From JAMXLO01 sp963818775 (GTDB lineage Bacteria; Pseudomonadota; Alphaproteobacteria; Acetobacterales; Acetobacteraceae): a stretch of DNA of 64,000 nucleotides. Location: contig CAWFUF010000010.1 in NCBI GenBank assembly GCA_963818775.1, positions 62,001 through 126,000 of the forward strand. Reading direction: 5' to 3'. The position numbers were made by a program, and so were the translations under genes. Numbering within the stretch: the stretch's first letter is position 1; every line of letters starts with the position of its first letter. The notes below the pieces were generated by a model, which saw only the letters and a list, made by a program, of their open reading frames with translations, had not been told where the DNA came from and did not search any database. Below are positions 35,101-42,311 of the stretch, piece after piece.

Positions 35101-35320
35101 CCAGGCTGCGCAGCAATCGCGCTAGCCGGGTGGTGGATGTGCCAAGGCCGTCATACACCGGCGGCGTAGGTCCTGATCCGTAGGATTGCCACTTGTCGCG
35201 ATTGGCACTGCGCCATCGGAGCATGCCGGATGCTGGGTAACCTGAACCAGCGCCAGCGCGTATGGGTAGACCATAGCGATGCATGGTTTTCAGCTGTGAC
35301 ACAACCCACAGCCGACCCAT
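32102..35320 (-). CDS. GT2 and GT4 two-domain glycosyltransferase
   Basis: Up to 1072 aa. Residues about 85-185 are TPR-like helices; about 280-380 a beta-rich module (RGWCRFPADRERIPTITVAS); about 422-690 a GT2 GT-A domain with VDVVIPVYRGRDATLACIAS, NRGFPGAANIGLRLA, VVLLNADTIVTPGWL (the NADT site replaces DxD), and GEENDFCMRARHLGW; about 715-1050 a GT4-like GT-B domain with GAISYEKGYTSLLQCARM and FAWLPSVWPETWCYVLTEAW. Such rhamnan- or mycosyl-type polymerising proteins extend polysaccharides. The start is uncertain: the Met at 35224 (residue 33) is also possible. The last 25 residues are very basic. Confidence 0.8.
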   Translation of the reverse strand: MGRLWVVSQLKTMHRYGLPIRAGAGSGYPASGMLRWRSANRDKWQSYGSGPTPPVYDGLGTSTTRLARLLRSLAMHRASRDDTTAYAMTKAMGHLGSGDLAAALPLLNYAHRRTPSDGAIGLAMALVRLALGDRLAAEPLEEMSRRTDWHDLWMTLIVVRLRFGDIERAAGTLQEMLGRIAVSRSETDIELASTVNQLTDADGWCGLDSAGRLIASTRRKSLRGLVLRMDGTEIPLGEPRNFHEAHDLRLPRGWHSAARLDVLAHGRALIGSPIDIQRIARIEGFVETAPMSGGIRGWCRFPADRERIPTITVASLADPHRRLSIRAGSTEHRALGGDEFAVLHNFTLAADKIEALGNAVRVTGPYGRALYGSPIWKNAKASRRAASSAVAQRSPLFNEARTKRAPHLSRQVPGTSRGQPRPVDVVIPVYRGRDATLACIASVRAHCDTGERIIVVADGSPERELVAALAALADQGAIILHAEAVNRGFPGAANIGLRLAVGHDVVLLNADTIVTPGWLAGLRAAVYSAPDIGTATPLSNDATIFSYPRRDGPNPCPDAASAADLAVLAGDVNRAEVIDVPTGHGFCLYLRAECLDETGFLREDLFAQGYGEENDFCMRARHLGWRHVAVPSVFVAHHGAGSFNAARYDLTYRNQQILNRLHVGYDQLIAQWQLKDPLGESRRRMDLARLKARSSNSDAVLLVTHNRQGGVHRHVADRADSIARRGRRAILLWPEDRPADDQSATHVVRLGLGFDDGFPNLRFHMPDERLQLLSCLRTCGVREIEVHSLIAHCNSVLDTAVDLQAPLDVVIHDYSWFCPRITLTAGDHRYCGEPEIAGCRACITENGANFDAPISPDELIARTRRITEVARSIIAPSRDAARRILQRFGRDVSIREWEPPISVTPRDKAAGQQGPVRVCVIGAISYEKGYTSLLQCARMVATANMPLEFVVVGHTCDDISLLNTGAVRITGKYTQSEVVALIRAQQADFAWLPSVWPETWCYVLTEAWKAGLLAVVHDIGAQAERVRTTGRGLIVPLHLPPARLLGLFLEPGRLHRKRPTTRNHQEKTRSAA

Positions 35321-35546
35321 TCCAACGGCCGCACACTGCGCGCATCACGTCACTCACATCTGTAGCGTTATGTGGTATTTTGCCCAGAACAGCCAAACCC
35401 TTGGACCTCCAGCCTGCTGCGCAATGCCCCGTGACCCGCAGCAACCATCACACTGGTGCGCCATCCACGCCTCAGTCACTGCCATGCGTCATCCGATTCG
35501 ATAGCGTCGCTTAAGAGCCGTGAGCGTTCGGGTGTGACGAGCCGGA

Positions 35547-36662
35547 TCACCCGGACTTGATGTCGGTCATTTTGATATTTGAGACATCGGAGAAGGTGAT
35601 CTTCGTTCCGTCCGGCAACGTGAGCATCGATGACCCTGAAGTGGGGTGCGTCTGGGCGGTGATCATGTCCGCCACCGTCTTGCTGCCGTAGCCCTGCAAC
35701 AGGACCTGATCCACACCCTGGCGGAAGTTCGAAATGAGATCATTGGCACCGCCCGAGGCGCTGGAAAACTCGAACGTGTCATGGCCGGTTCCAGCCGTCA
35801 TCGTCGACGCACCCTGGGCCGCCACAAACGTGTCGTTGCCGGAACCGCCGGTAAACTGATCGCCGTTGCCCCCGCCAAATAGCGTCGCATTGCCAGATCC
35901 CGCGACGATGGAATTCTTGCCAGCCGAACCGCCGTGGATTTCGTCCGGTCCTGTACCACCGATAATGGTTGCGCTGCCCGATCCGCCCACATAGGTCAGT
36001 TGGCTGTTGCCGGCAAAGATCAGGTCCTTCGAGCCCTTCGTTGCCTCGACCGTTACGGCCCCACTGTCGGCATGGATGGTGTCGTAACCTGATGACTGCA
36101 CCAGGTCATTGCCGGAACCCAGGCTGATGAGGTTATGTCCCCGACCAGCACCGATCGTGTCATTGCCACCGCCTCGGGCCGAGATGGTGTCATTGCCGCC
36201 ACCAGTCTCAATAAGCCAATTTCCATAGTCGCTCAGCGGCACAGTGATCGTATTGCCTCCGGCGACCCGCCCTTTGTGGTCCTGGCCTTTGTGTGGACTG
36301 CCGGCACCCGCAACCACAGTGCCGGAACCACCCGTGGCGACGAACGTCAAATTGCTGGCACCCGACAGAACGCTCTCACCGTTTCCGCCCGAGCCTAATA
36401 TCGTGGCGTTCGTGTTGACGTTTACGACCGCGTCGTAACCTTGTGGAAGACGAGCGAAAGGGGTGTTTGTGTCGACGAACTCGCCGATCTTACCTGATAA
36501 TGGGGGAGTGGCATCATTTGAGGGACTGATAGAATTATCAAGGACGCCGGCCGAAATGTTGGCTGCCAGAACAGACGCGAGCTGGGCATTGGCGTTTGTA
36601 TCAAAGTGCAGTGTAAACGTTTTTCCCGCGCCACCTAGTACAGTGACATCGCCACCTGCCAT
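35547..36662 (-). CDS. RTX-type calcium-binding repeat protein
   Basis: A 371-aa acidic, Gly/Asn-rich protein with hemolysin-type nonapeptide-like repeats (GGGNDTISARGGGNDTIGAG, GSGNDLVQSSG, GGTGPDEIHGG, GGSGNDTFVAAQGAS) and a C-terminal segment typical of type I secreted proteins. Calcium folds such repeats into a parallel beta-roll outside the cell. No N-terminal signal peptide is visible, as expected for type I export, but no HlyB/D/TolC genes lie in the window. GGGGGG about 11 bases before the ATG is the only ribosome-binding candidate. It could be a matrix or surface protein bound to the glycan. Confidence 0.82.
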   Translation of the reverse strand: MAGGDVTVLGGAGKTFTLHFDTNANAQLASVLAANISAGVLDNSISPSNDATPPLSGKIGEFVDTNTPFARLPQGYDAVVNVNTNATILGSGGNGESVLSGASNLTFVATGGSGTVVAGAGSPHKGQDHKGRVAGGNTITVPLSDYGNWLIETGGGNDTISARGGGNDTIGAGRGHNLISLGSGNDLVQSSGYDTIHADSGAVTVEATKGSKDLIFAGNSQLTYVGGSGSATIIGGTGPDEIHGGSAGKNSIVAGSGNATLFGGGNGDQFTGGSGNDTFVAAQGASTMTAGTGHDTFEFSSASGGANDLISNFRQGVDQVLLQGYGSKTVADMITAQTHPTSGSSMLTLPDGTKITFSDVSNIKMTDIKSG

Positions 36663-36964
36663 TATACATGCCCCCCGGTAATATTTTGATAGTCAACAAA
36701 GAAACGTCCCAGGCCAGACTTGGTCGTTCCCCAAATTATCGCCGAAGTCCGAGCGACTCACGGCAGCTTGCTTGGAATTAACTCTCTATTAACGACAGTT
36801 GTCGTGTCAACAGGGAATAATTTTGCAATTGCATTACAAAGCGGGCCCGGCTGCCTTCGAACGTAAAACCGCGTTTAGTTTTCCGTTCTAGTGACACAAT
36901 TGTACCGCACTTAGCATGAATTCCGGAGAATTAATACTATATCATAATATTACGATGTGCGCCT
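36663..36964. other. AT-rich intergenic region upstream of the RTX gene
   Basis: About 300 bases of notably higher AT content than the rest of the window, including an A/T tract near 36930-36955. It probably holds the promoter of the RTX gene; no specific operator is assigned. Confidence 0.45.
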
Positions 36965-37414
36965 TTACCAGGCGTGTCCAAGTGGCATTTCCAACGTGCT
37001 GCGCAACTTCAGGCCACTTTGCCAACTAATCATACCTAAAGTAGTGCACCCGGACTTATCCAAACGGGTAACCAGACTGATATCGGACCGGCTGTCGATC
37101 ACTGATCCGAAAGTGCATTGATCGCAAGAACAGTTGGGTGCAGTGCAATATGACATTTCGTTAATGTACGGGCTCGCGTGACGGCATGCGGCAGCCGGGA
37201 CGCGCTTGGGAAACGTGCTGCAAAAGCAAAAGCGAACCGGATCGCCGCTGACAGCAAAGTATGACATAGCGAATCGGCCGGCAGGCCCCCAAGGGACTGG
37301 TTTGGTCAGGCCTTCAATTCCCGCCGCTGAGGAGGCCGTGAGGCCGTACACTCCGCTCGCCCAGGGGGCCGGGAGAGAGACCATTGCCCCACTCAACATG
37401 ATAAGGGCGAGCAT
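36965..37414 (-). CDS. Putative exported Cys-rich protein
   Basis: A 149-aa frame from the ATG at 37414. The first 20 residues (MLALIMLSGAMVSLPAPWAS) resemble a signal peptide with a plausible cleavage after Ala-Ser. The mature part has a cluster of cysteines (CFCSTFPKR, ACRHAS, YCTAPNCSCDQC, GCTTLG) that could form disulfides. The longer upstream version of this frame to 38077 is low-complexity and not credible. No family recognised, and no strong ribosome-binding site, so its reality is uncertain. Confidence 0.4.
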   Translation of the reverse strand: MLALIMLSGAMVSLPAPWASGVYGLTASSAAGIEGLTKPVPWGPAGRFAMSYFAVSGDPVRFCFCSTFPKRVPAAACRHASPYINEMSYCTAPNCSCDQCTFGSVIDSRSDISLVTRLDKSGCTTLGMISWQSGLKLRSTLEMPLGHAW

Positions 37415-38538
37415 GGCATGCTCTAGTCTCCCACAGCGGACGCCGACACCGACTGGCGACAATCCGGCTTGCTGTTCGTCGTCGAGAGGCTTGGTCGAAG
37501 GTCTGGCAAACCCGAATCCGTCCTTGCAGCGTTCGCCGGTCGGCCCTTGTTGTGGCGCGCCGTTGGCGCCCCCCGCCTTTCTGCTACTGTATCCGATCTC
37601 AGGTGCGCCAAGGCGGCGGAGATCCACGCAACAACCAGCATTGTTCGTGATGCTGCCCAAAGCAAAGACGGGGATGCCAGCACCGCATCCGAAGCCGAAC
37701 GCTAATATATAAGCTCCCTTTCGTCGGCTGCTTCCCGTATGCCGTGAGGGTCGATCCGGGGACAAAATTAGCGCGTGACGCGCGTATCGCGGATGGGGGG
37801 ACCCATTCTCTGAAGAGCTGTTGAAAAGCTTGGGGGGTTCGATCCGGTGGAAGTCGGCTGACCGGCGCCTTGCCCCGCGCGGCCAACGTCGCTGCGGGTC
37901 GACCGTGAGCGGCCCGCCGTGTATGTCGCCGTCACAGGTGCGCAAAGGCCGGTTTTTCGTCCCGTCGTTCGGGCCGGCCATCGGGTGGCCTACGGCCGAC
38001 ATCGTGCGGTGCCGTCGTCTGATCGCGGTCCCCAGCACGAGCCTCTGGGTGCAATGGTCAGCCCGCACCCGCGTCATCTCGGTGCCGAAACCTTCCAGCC
38101 ATTGCGGCGTTCCTCTGACCGCGATGGGTGCCCGCGCACGCAGCCGGAGCTCGTCCGGTGCTCTATTAGGAAGAATTTCCGTCCTGTCAGCACGTTGTGG
38201 TCAAGTGCCGGGTCAGGCATTTTGACCCCGGCCGTCGGGTTACAAAACCGCTGCACCCACTGTGCTAACCCGGCGAAAAGTTCGTCATCCCATGCCGAGG
38301 TCGGCACAAGCGCCAAATTGGCAAAGTCGGCCATCATGGGCAGTGCCGTGGCCCAAATCCAATTGCGCCACCGCTGGCTTCCGGTGACGATCTGAGGCGG
38401 CGCTAAAGTCTGCCCGGGGGGTGAGGGAGATCTACACGCGCCTGTGACCCGCAGCGGCGCCATGCGATGATCTGGGCGCGTGATCGGCCGGACGCGGGGC
38501 CGACTCGTGCGCCCGTGCGCTGGCGCGATGAGCCGCGT
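37415..38538. other. Right end of element, no gene supported
   Basis: About 1.1 kb. On the minus strand near 38250-38400 a frame reads like part of a protein (FANLALVPTSAWDDELFAGL), with no start and no family. It is likely a decayed gene. No complete IS or RNA gene was seen. Confidence 0.45.
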
Positions 38539-38558
38539 GGTATCCAATTGGTATCCCG
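38539..38558 (+). repeat. Right arm-type repeats (two GGTATCC copies)
   Basis: GGTATCCAA at 38539 and GGTATCCCG at 38550, again 11 bp apart, 44 bp inside the right core repeat. Same strand and spacing as the three copies at the left end. In the excised circle they would lie on the other side of the core site, as integrase arm sites do. Confidence 0.68.
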
Positions 38559-38601
38559 AGACTACCGCAACGATTCAGATTGATCGATAAGTCATTGATT
38601 T

Positions 38602-38649
38602 AATTGGTCGGAGCGGCGGGATTTGAACCCACGACCCCCAGTCCCCCAG
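38602..38649. repeat. attR: core repeat inside the intact tRNA-Pro
   Basis: A 48-bp perfect copy of 3366-3413. It covers the 3' part of the tRNA-Pro gene from the anticodon loop to CCA, plus three bases outside. Recombination between the two copies would release a circle of 35,236 bp and leave the tRNA whole. Confidence 0.93.
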
Positions 38650-38681
38650 ACTGATGCGCTACCAGGCTGCGCTACGCTCCG
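38605..38681 (-). tRNA. tRNA-Pro (GGG)
   Basis: A full 77-nt cloverleaf on the minus strand, with CCA encoded. The acceptor arms are CGGAGCG and CGCTCCG; D-arm GCGC/GCGC; anticodon stem TCAGT/ACTGG with loop CTGGGGG, giving anticodon GGG; the T-arm has TTCAAAT. It lies about 50 bp downstream of the merR-like gene and is the attachment gene of the island. Its 3' half may now be element-derived, with the sequence preserved. Confidence 0.95.
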
Positions 38682-38732
38682 ACCGCGCGGGGCCGTCAGT
38701 TTACCAGTCATGCTGTTCGCCGGCAACGCCGG

Positions 38733-39269
38733 TTACGGCAGCAACTCCCGCAACGTCTCTAGCTCGCGCAGTGTGTCGGTCAGCAATGCCCGCAGGCGCT
38801 CGACTTCAAGATCGGCCTTGGGCCGGGCACTGGTGCGGCCGAATTGAGACGAGGCGGCGGTGGGCGCGAGGCCTGGCATCGGCAGTTCCGGTTCGGAAGG
38901 CAGCCCGGCGGCGCGCTCTGCCTCGGCTGCCTCCTGCTCGTCCGCCGGAGCGGGTGGTATGTCATCCGACAGTTTGCCGCCTCCTTCGCGCAGCAGGCGC
39001 TGCACGCCTTTGATGGTATAGCCTTGAATATACAAAAGATCTGAAATCCGCCGTAGCAGCGCAATGTCGTCCGGGCGGTAATAGCGCCGGCCACCGCCGC
39101 GCTTCAGCGGCTTCACCTGAGGGAACTTGGTCTCCCAGAAGCGCAGCACGTGTTGCGGGATGTGCAGTTCGTCGGCCACTTCGCTGATGGTGCGGAATGC
39201 GTTTGGCGCCTTCTTCGGTCGCACGCGGCCGACTGGCGGCACTGTCAGGTCATCAGCCTCGTCGCTCAT
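38733..39269 (-). CDS. MerR-family transcriptional regulator
   Basis: A 178-aa protein. The N-terminal winged helix is typical: FRTISEVADELHIPQHVLRF, WETKFPQVKPLKRGGGRRYY, then IALLRRISDLLYIQGYTIKG. After about residue 95 the chain is a Pro/Ala/Glu-rich linker followed by a short coiled-coil-like helix (LEVERLRALLTDTLRELETL), probably for dimerisation. No metal-binding cysteines. Its start overlaps the ihfA stop (ATGA at 39266-39269). This merR gene next to ihfA is a common arrangement in Rhodospirillales and Rhizobiales; the regulated genes are unknown. Confidence 0.88.
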   Translation of the reverse strand: MSDEADDLTVPPVGRVRPKKAPNAFRTISEVADELHIPQHVLRFWETKFPQVKPLKRGGGRRYYRPDDIALLRRISDLLYIQGYTIKGVQRLLREGGGKLSDDIPPAPADEQEAAEAERAAGLPSEPELPMPGLAPTAASSQFGRTSARPKADLEVERLRALLTDTLRELETLRELLP

Positions 39270-39577
39270 TCGTCGTCATCCGCGATGGGTGTTGTTCCAT
39301 TCACGCGCGCCTTCAGCACATTGCTCGGGCGGAACACCAGGACGCGGCGCGGCATTATCGGCACTTCCTGGCCGGTCTTAGGATTCCGCCCTACGCGACG
39401 GCCTTTCTGGCGGACAGAAAAGGTCCCAAACCCACTGATCTTGACGGATTCTCCAGATTCCAGCGCGGCGGAAACGCGTTCCAGCACAGTCTCCAGGAGA
39501 TCGGCGAACTCATTCCGCGACAGGCCGACCTGAGCATAGATCGTCTCGGCCAGATGCGCGCGCGTGACGGTCTGCAT
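39266..39577 (-). CDS. ihfA: Integration host factor alpha subunit
   Basis: A 103-aa HU/IHF-fold DNA-bending protein. Seen: TRAHLAETIYAQVGLSRNEF, VKISGFGTFSVRQKGRRVGR and RNPKTGQEVPIMPRRVLVF, the arm that inserts a Pro in the minor groove. Length and the Met-Pro-Arg-Arg arm fit IhfA better than HU. With IhfB it shapes DNA in replication, transcription and site-specific recombination, and may assist the integrase of the adjoining island. It is the fourth gene of the rpmF-plsX-fabH-ihfA-merR run. Confidence 0.92.
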   Translation of the reverse strand: MQTVTRAHLAETIYAQVGLSRNEFADLLETVLERVSAALESGESVKISGFGTFSVRQKGRRVGRNPKTGQEVPIMPRRVLVFRPSNVLKARVNGTTPIADDDE

Positions 39578-39680
39578 CGCAGAACGCTAGGCGCCGGTGC
39601 CTCTGCCGTCAAGCAATTAGCAGGCAAAATCAATCAGGATCAGGGCGTTGCGAGGAAGCATCGGCATCGACACGCAGGGT

Positions 39681-40652
39681 TCACATGCGAACCAGTGCCG
39701 AGCCCCATGCCAAGCCGCCTCCCAGCGCCTCCATCAGAACGAGGTCACCCCGGCGAATGCGTCCGTCGCTGCACGCCTCAGCGAGCGCCAGCGGCACCGA
39801 GGCGGCCGATGTGTTGGCGTGGCGATCGACAGTGATCACTACCCGCTCCGGGGGAAGGCCAAGCTTGCGGCCCATGGCGTCAATAATGCGGAGGTTGGCC
39901 TGATGCGGCACCAGCCAGTCGATGTCCCGCTGCCGTAGCCCATTCGCAGCAAGCGCCTCCTCCACCGCCTCGGCGAGTCGGGTCACCGCGTGGCGAAACA
40001 CCTCGCGGCCATTCATCATCAGGTGCCCAGGCTTATCGTGGCGTCCGACCGCGCCCTCGACATGCAGGATGTCACCCAGAGTGCCCTGGGCATGCAGGTG
40101 AGTCGAAAGAATGCCGCGATCGATGTTGCCACTGCCCTTGCCGGCACGCAGAAGCACGGCACCGGCGCCGTCGCCGAACAGCACACAGGTGCCACGGTCC
40201 TGCCAGTTGAGAATGCGCGAGTAGACCTCGCTGCCGATCACCAGCACGCCGTGCGCCTGGCCGGTGCGGATCATGCTGTCTGCGATCGACAACGCGTAGA
40301 TGAAGCCAGCGCAGGCCGCGGCGATGTCGAAGCCGAATCCGTGGGTCACGCCGAGCGCCGCCTGCACGCGCAGCGCCGTGGCGGGAAAGGCCTCATCCGG
40401 CGTGCTGGTAGCCACGATGATCGCATCGACCTCGGCCGGTACGGCGCCGGCATTCGCAAGCGCGGCGCGCGCGGCTTTGGTGCCCATGAATGCTGCCGTC
40501 TCGTGCGCTGCCGCGATGTGGCGCTGGCATATGCCGGTGCGCTCGCGGATCCACTCGTCCGATGTATTGACCGAGTGTGCGAGCTCGTCGTTGCTGACCA
40601 CGCGCTCGGGCAAATAGGCGCCGACACCGGCGAGGATCGAGCGAATGGCCAT
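39681..40652 (-). CDS. fabH: 3-oxoacyl-ACP synthase III
   Basis: A 323-aa KASIII enzyme that condenses acetyl-CoA with malonyl-ACP to start fatty-acid synthesis. The catalytic triad is visible: Cys114 (AAACAGFIYAL), His250 (WLVPHQANLRI), Asn280 (RHANTSAASVPLAL). The ATG at 40652 gives the usual MAIRSILAGVGAYLPE start; the longer frame runs into plsX and is not credible. It follows plsX with a gap of only 8 bases, the standard order for this lipid-synthesis operon. Confidence 0.95.
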   Translation of the reverse strand: MAIRSILAGVGAYLPERVVSNDELAHSVNTSDEWIRERTGICQRHIAAAHETAAFMGTKAARAALANAGAVPAEVDAIIVATSTPDEAFPATALRVQAALGVTHGFGFDIAAACAGFIYALSIADSMIRTGQAHGVLVIGSEVYSRILNWQDRGTCVLFGDGAGAVLLRAGKGSGNIDRGILSTHLHAQGTLGDILHVEGAVGRHDKPGHLMMNGREVFRHAVTRLAEAVEEALAANGLRQRDIDWLVPHQANLRIIDAMGRKLGLPPERVVITVDRHANTSAASVPLALAEACSDGRIRRGDLVLMEALGGGLAWGSALVRM

Positions 40653-40660
40653 TGTCTTCC

Positions 40661-41749
40661 CTAAGGCGCGGTGGCGAGGCGCGCGCCGGTGCTGCCTTCC
40701 TTCTCTGACGCGCTGTTCTTCGCTGTCAGCGCCATCAATTCGCCGATTCGGGTCAAGTCCTCGCGAATGTGGTCGTTGAACCGGTGCACCACCATGTCCA
40801 TTGCCACGTCCACCGCATGGGCGAAGCCCTCTGCGTCGGTGCCGCCGTGCGACTTCACCGCGACCCCATTCAGCCCGAGCATGACCGCACCATTGTAACG
40901 GCGCGGATCCAGCCACTCGCGCAACCGCTCGAGTGAAGGGCGCAGCAGCAGATAGGCGAGCTTCGCTGTGAGGCTGCTGCGGAACACCTGGCGCAGCAGG
41001 TCGCCGATCAGCTTGAGCGCACCCTCGCCGGTCTTCAGCGCAACGTTGCCCGTGAATCCGTCGGTCACGACGACGTCGGTGGTGCCGGCGGCTATGTCGT
41101 GGCCCTCAACGAAGCCGACGAACTGCGGCGCGACGTGGCTGGCGCGGAGCGTCTCGGCTGCGAGGCGCAGCGTGTCGTCGCCTTTCAGCTCTTCGGAGCC
41201 GACGTTGAGAAGACCGATGGAGGGAGCGGTCAGCCCGAGGACGGTTCGTGCGAACACGTCGCCCATCACGGCGAACTCGACCAGGTTCCGCGCGTCGCAA
41301 TGCACGTTGGCGCCGAGGTCCAGCAGCACCACGTCGCCGCGCGCCGAAGGGCCGATCGCGGCCATGGCGGGACGGTCGATGCCGGGCAGCGTCTTGATGA
41401 CGATCTTGGCGAGGGCCAGGAGGGCGCCGGTGTTGCCGGCGGTGACCACGCCGGATGCCTCGCCGCTGGCCACCGCGTCGATCGCGACGCGCATCGAGGA
41501 GCCGCGGACGCGGAGTGCGGCTGTGGGTTTGGTGTCGTTGCCGATCGCCTCCGGCGCGTGGCGGATGTCGCAGGCCGCAGCCGCGCGTTTGTGACGCTGG
41601 AGCAGCGGGGTGAGTTGGATCTCGTCGCCGACCAGCAGGAAGCGGGCGCCGGGGTGCCGTTCGGCAGAGATCTCGAGTTCCTCGACGACCATGGAAGGCG
41701 CGCGATCGCCGCCCATGGCGTCCACGGCCAACGTGTAGGTCGCGGTCAA
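40661..41749 (-). CDS. plsX: Phosphate acyltransferase PlsX
   Basis: A 362-aa protein that converts acyl-ACP to acyl-phosphate for phospholipid synthesis at the membrane. Characteristic blocks: LAVDAMGGDRAPSMVVEELE, then SGVVTAGNTGALLALAKIV, LLDLGANVHCDARNLVEFA, VVVTDGFTGNVALKTGEG and ARRYNGAVMLGLNGVAVKS-like GAVMLGLNGVAVKSHGG. Length is normal. It sits between rpmF and fabH, the conserved bacterial arrangement, and is probably cotranscribed with them. Confidence 0.96.
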   Translation of the reverse strand: MTATYTLAVDAMGGDRAPSMVVEELEISAERHPGARFLLVGDEIQLTPLLQRHKRAAAACDIRHAPEAIGNDTKPTAALRVRGSSMRVAIDAVASGEASGVVTAGNTGALLALAKIVIKTLPGIDRPAMAAIGPSARGDVVLLDLGANVHCDARNLVEFAVMGDVFARTVLGLTAPSIGLLNVGSEELKGDDTLRLAAETLRASHVAPQFVGFVEGHDIAAGTTDVVVTDGFTGNVALKTGEGALKLIGDLLRQVFRSSLTAKLAYLLLRPSLERLREWLDPRRYNGAVMLGLNGVAVKSHGGTDAEGFAHAVDVAMDMVVHRFNDHIREDLTRIGELMALTAKNSASEKEGSTGARLATAP

Positions 41750-41780
41750 GGGAGGAGAAGGACCACGCCGCGTCCGGGCG

Positions 41781-41984
41781 TCAGGCGCGAACAGCGCCCT
41801 TCAGGGCATCCCCGGCAGGGACGACTTCGCGCCCGTCATAGTAGCCACAATGGCTGCAGACGTGGTGCGGCCGCTTCAGTTCGCCGCAATTCGGGCATTC
41901 GGCATGCGCCTCGCGGGGAAGCGCCTCGTGACTGCGACGCATGCCGCGGCGGGACGGCGAGGTCTTTCGCTTGGGAACGGCCAT
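41781..41984 (-). CDS. rpmF: 50S ribosomal protein L32
   Basis: A 67-aa ribosomal protein with the MAVPKRKTSPSRRGMRRSH start and a zinc ribbon of two Cys pairs (CPNCG, CSHCGYYDG). The ATG at 41984 gives the family's standard N-terminus; the longer frame is not credible. It is the first gene of the run with plsX, 31 bases ahead of it. Confidence 0.96.
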   Translation of the reverse strand: MAVPKRKTSPSRRGMRRSHEALPREAHAECPNCGELKRPHHVCSHCGYYDGREVVPAGDALKGAVRA

Positions 41985-42311
41985 GGGACAACGCCCCTCC
42001 GGTCTTTGGTGACGCCCCACGACCCGGCTAAGGGAGGCAGGGACGGTCACAATAGGTCAACAGTGCCAGGATCGGGGCGTCTAGCAGAGGGTCCGGCGGG
42101 TCGCAAGGGAGGCCGTGGGGACCGACCCCCTTGGATAGTACTTGACGACGCGTGTAAATATTCCACCGGGCAGTGCCCACAAGCTCGACCTTGCCGCACC
42201 TGACGCGCAAGGCGGCGTTCAGCCGCAACCGCATGACGGCCAGCCCAACTCATGGCTTTACAAACCGACTGTTTCCCTGATGGATGCGGCCGCCATCACG
42301 AGGGTCAGCCC

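Noticed and set aside
36965..38077. A 370-aa minus-strand protein
   Set aside because: The upstream two-thirds is low-complexity and Arg-rich; only the C-terminal 149 residues with a signal-like start look plausible.
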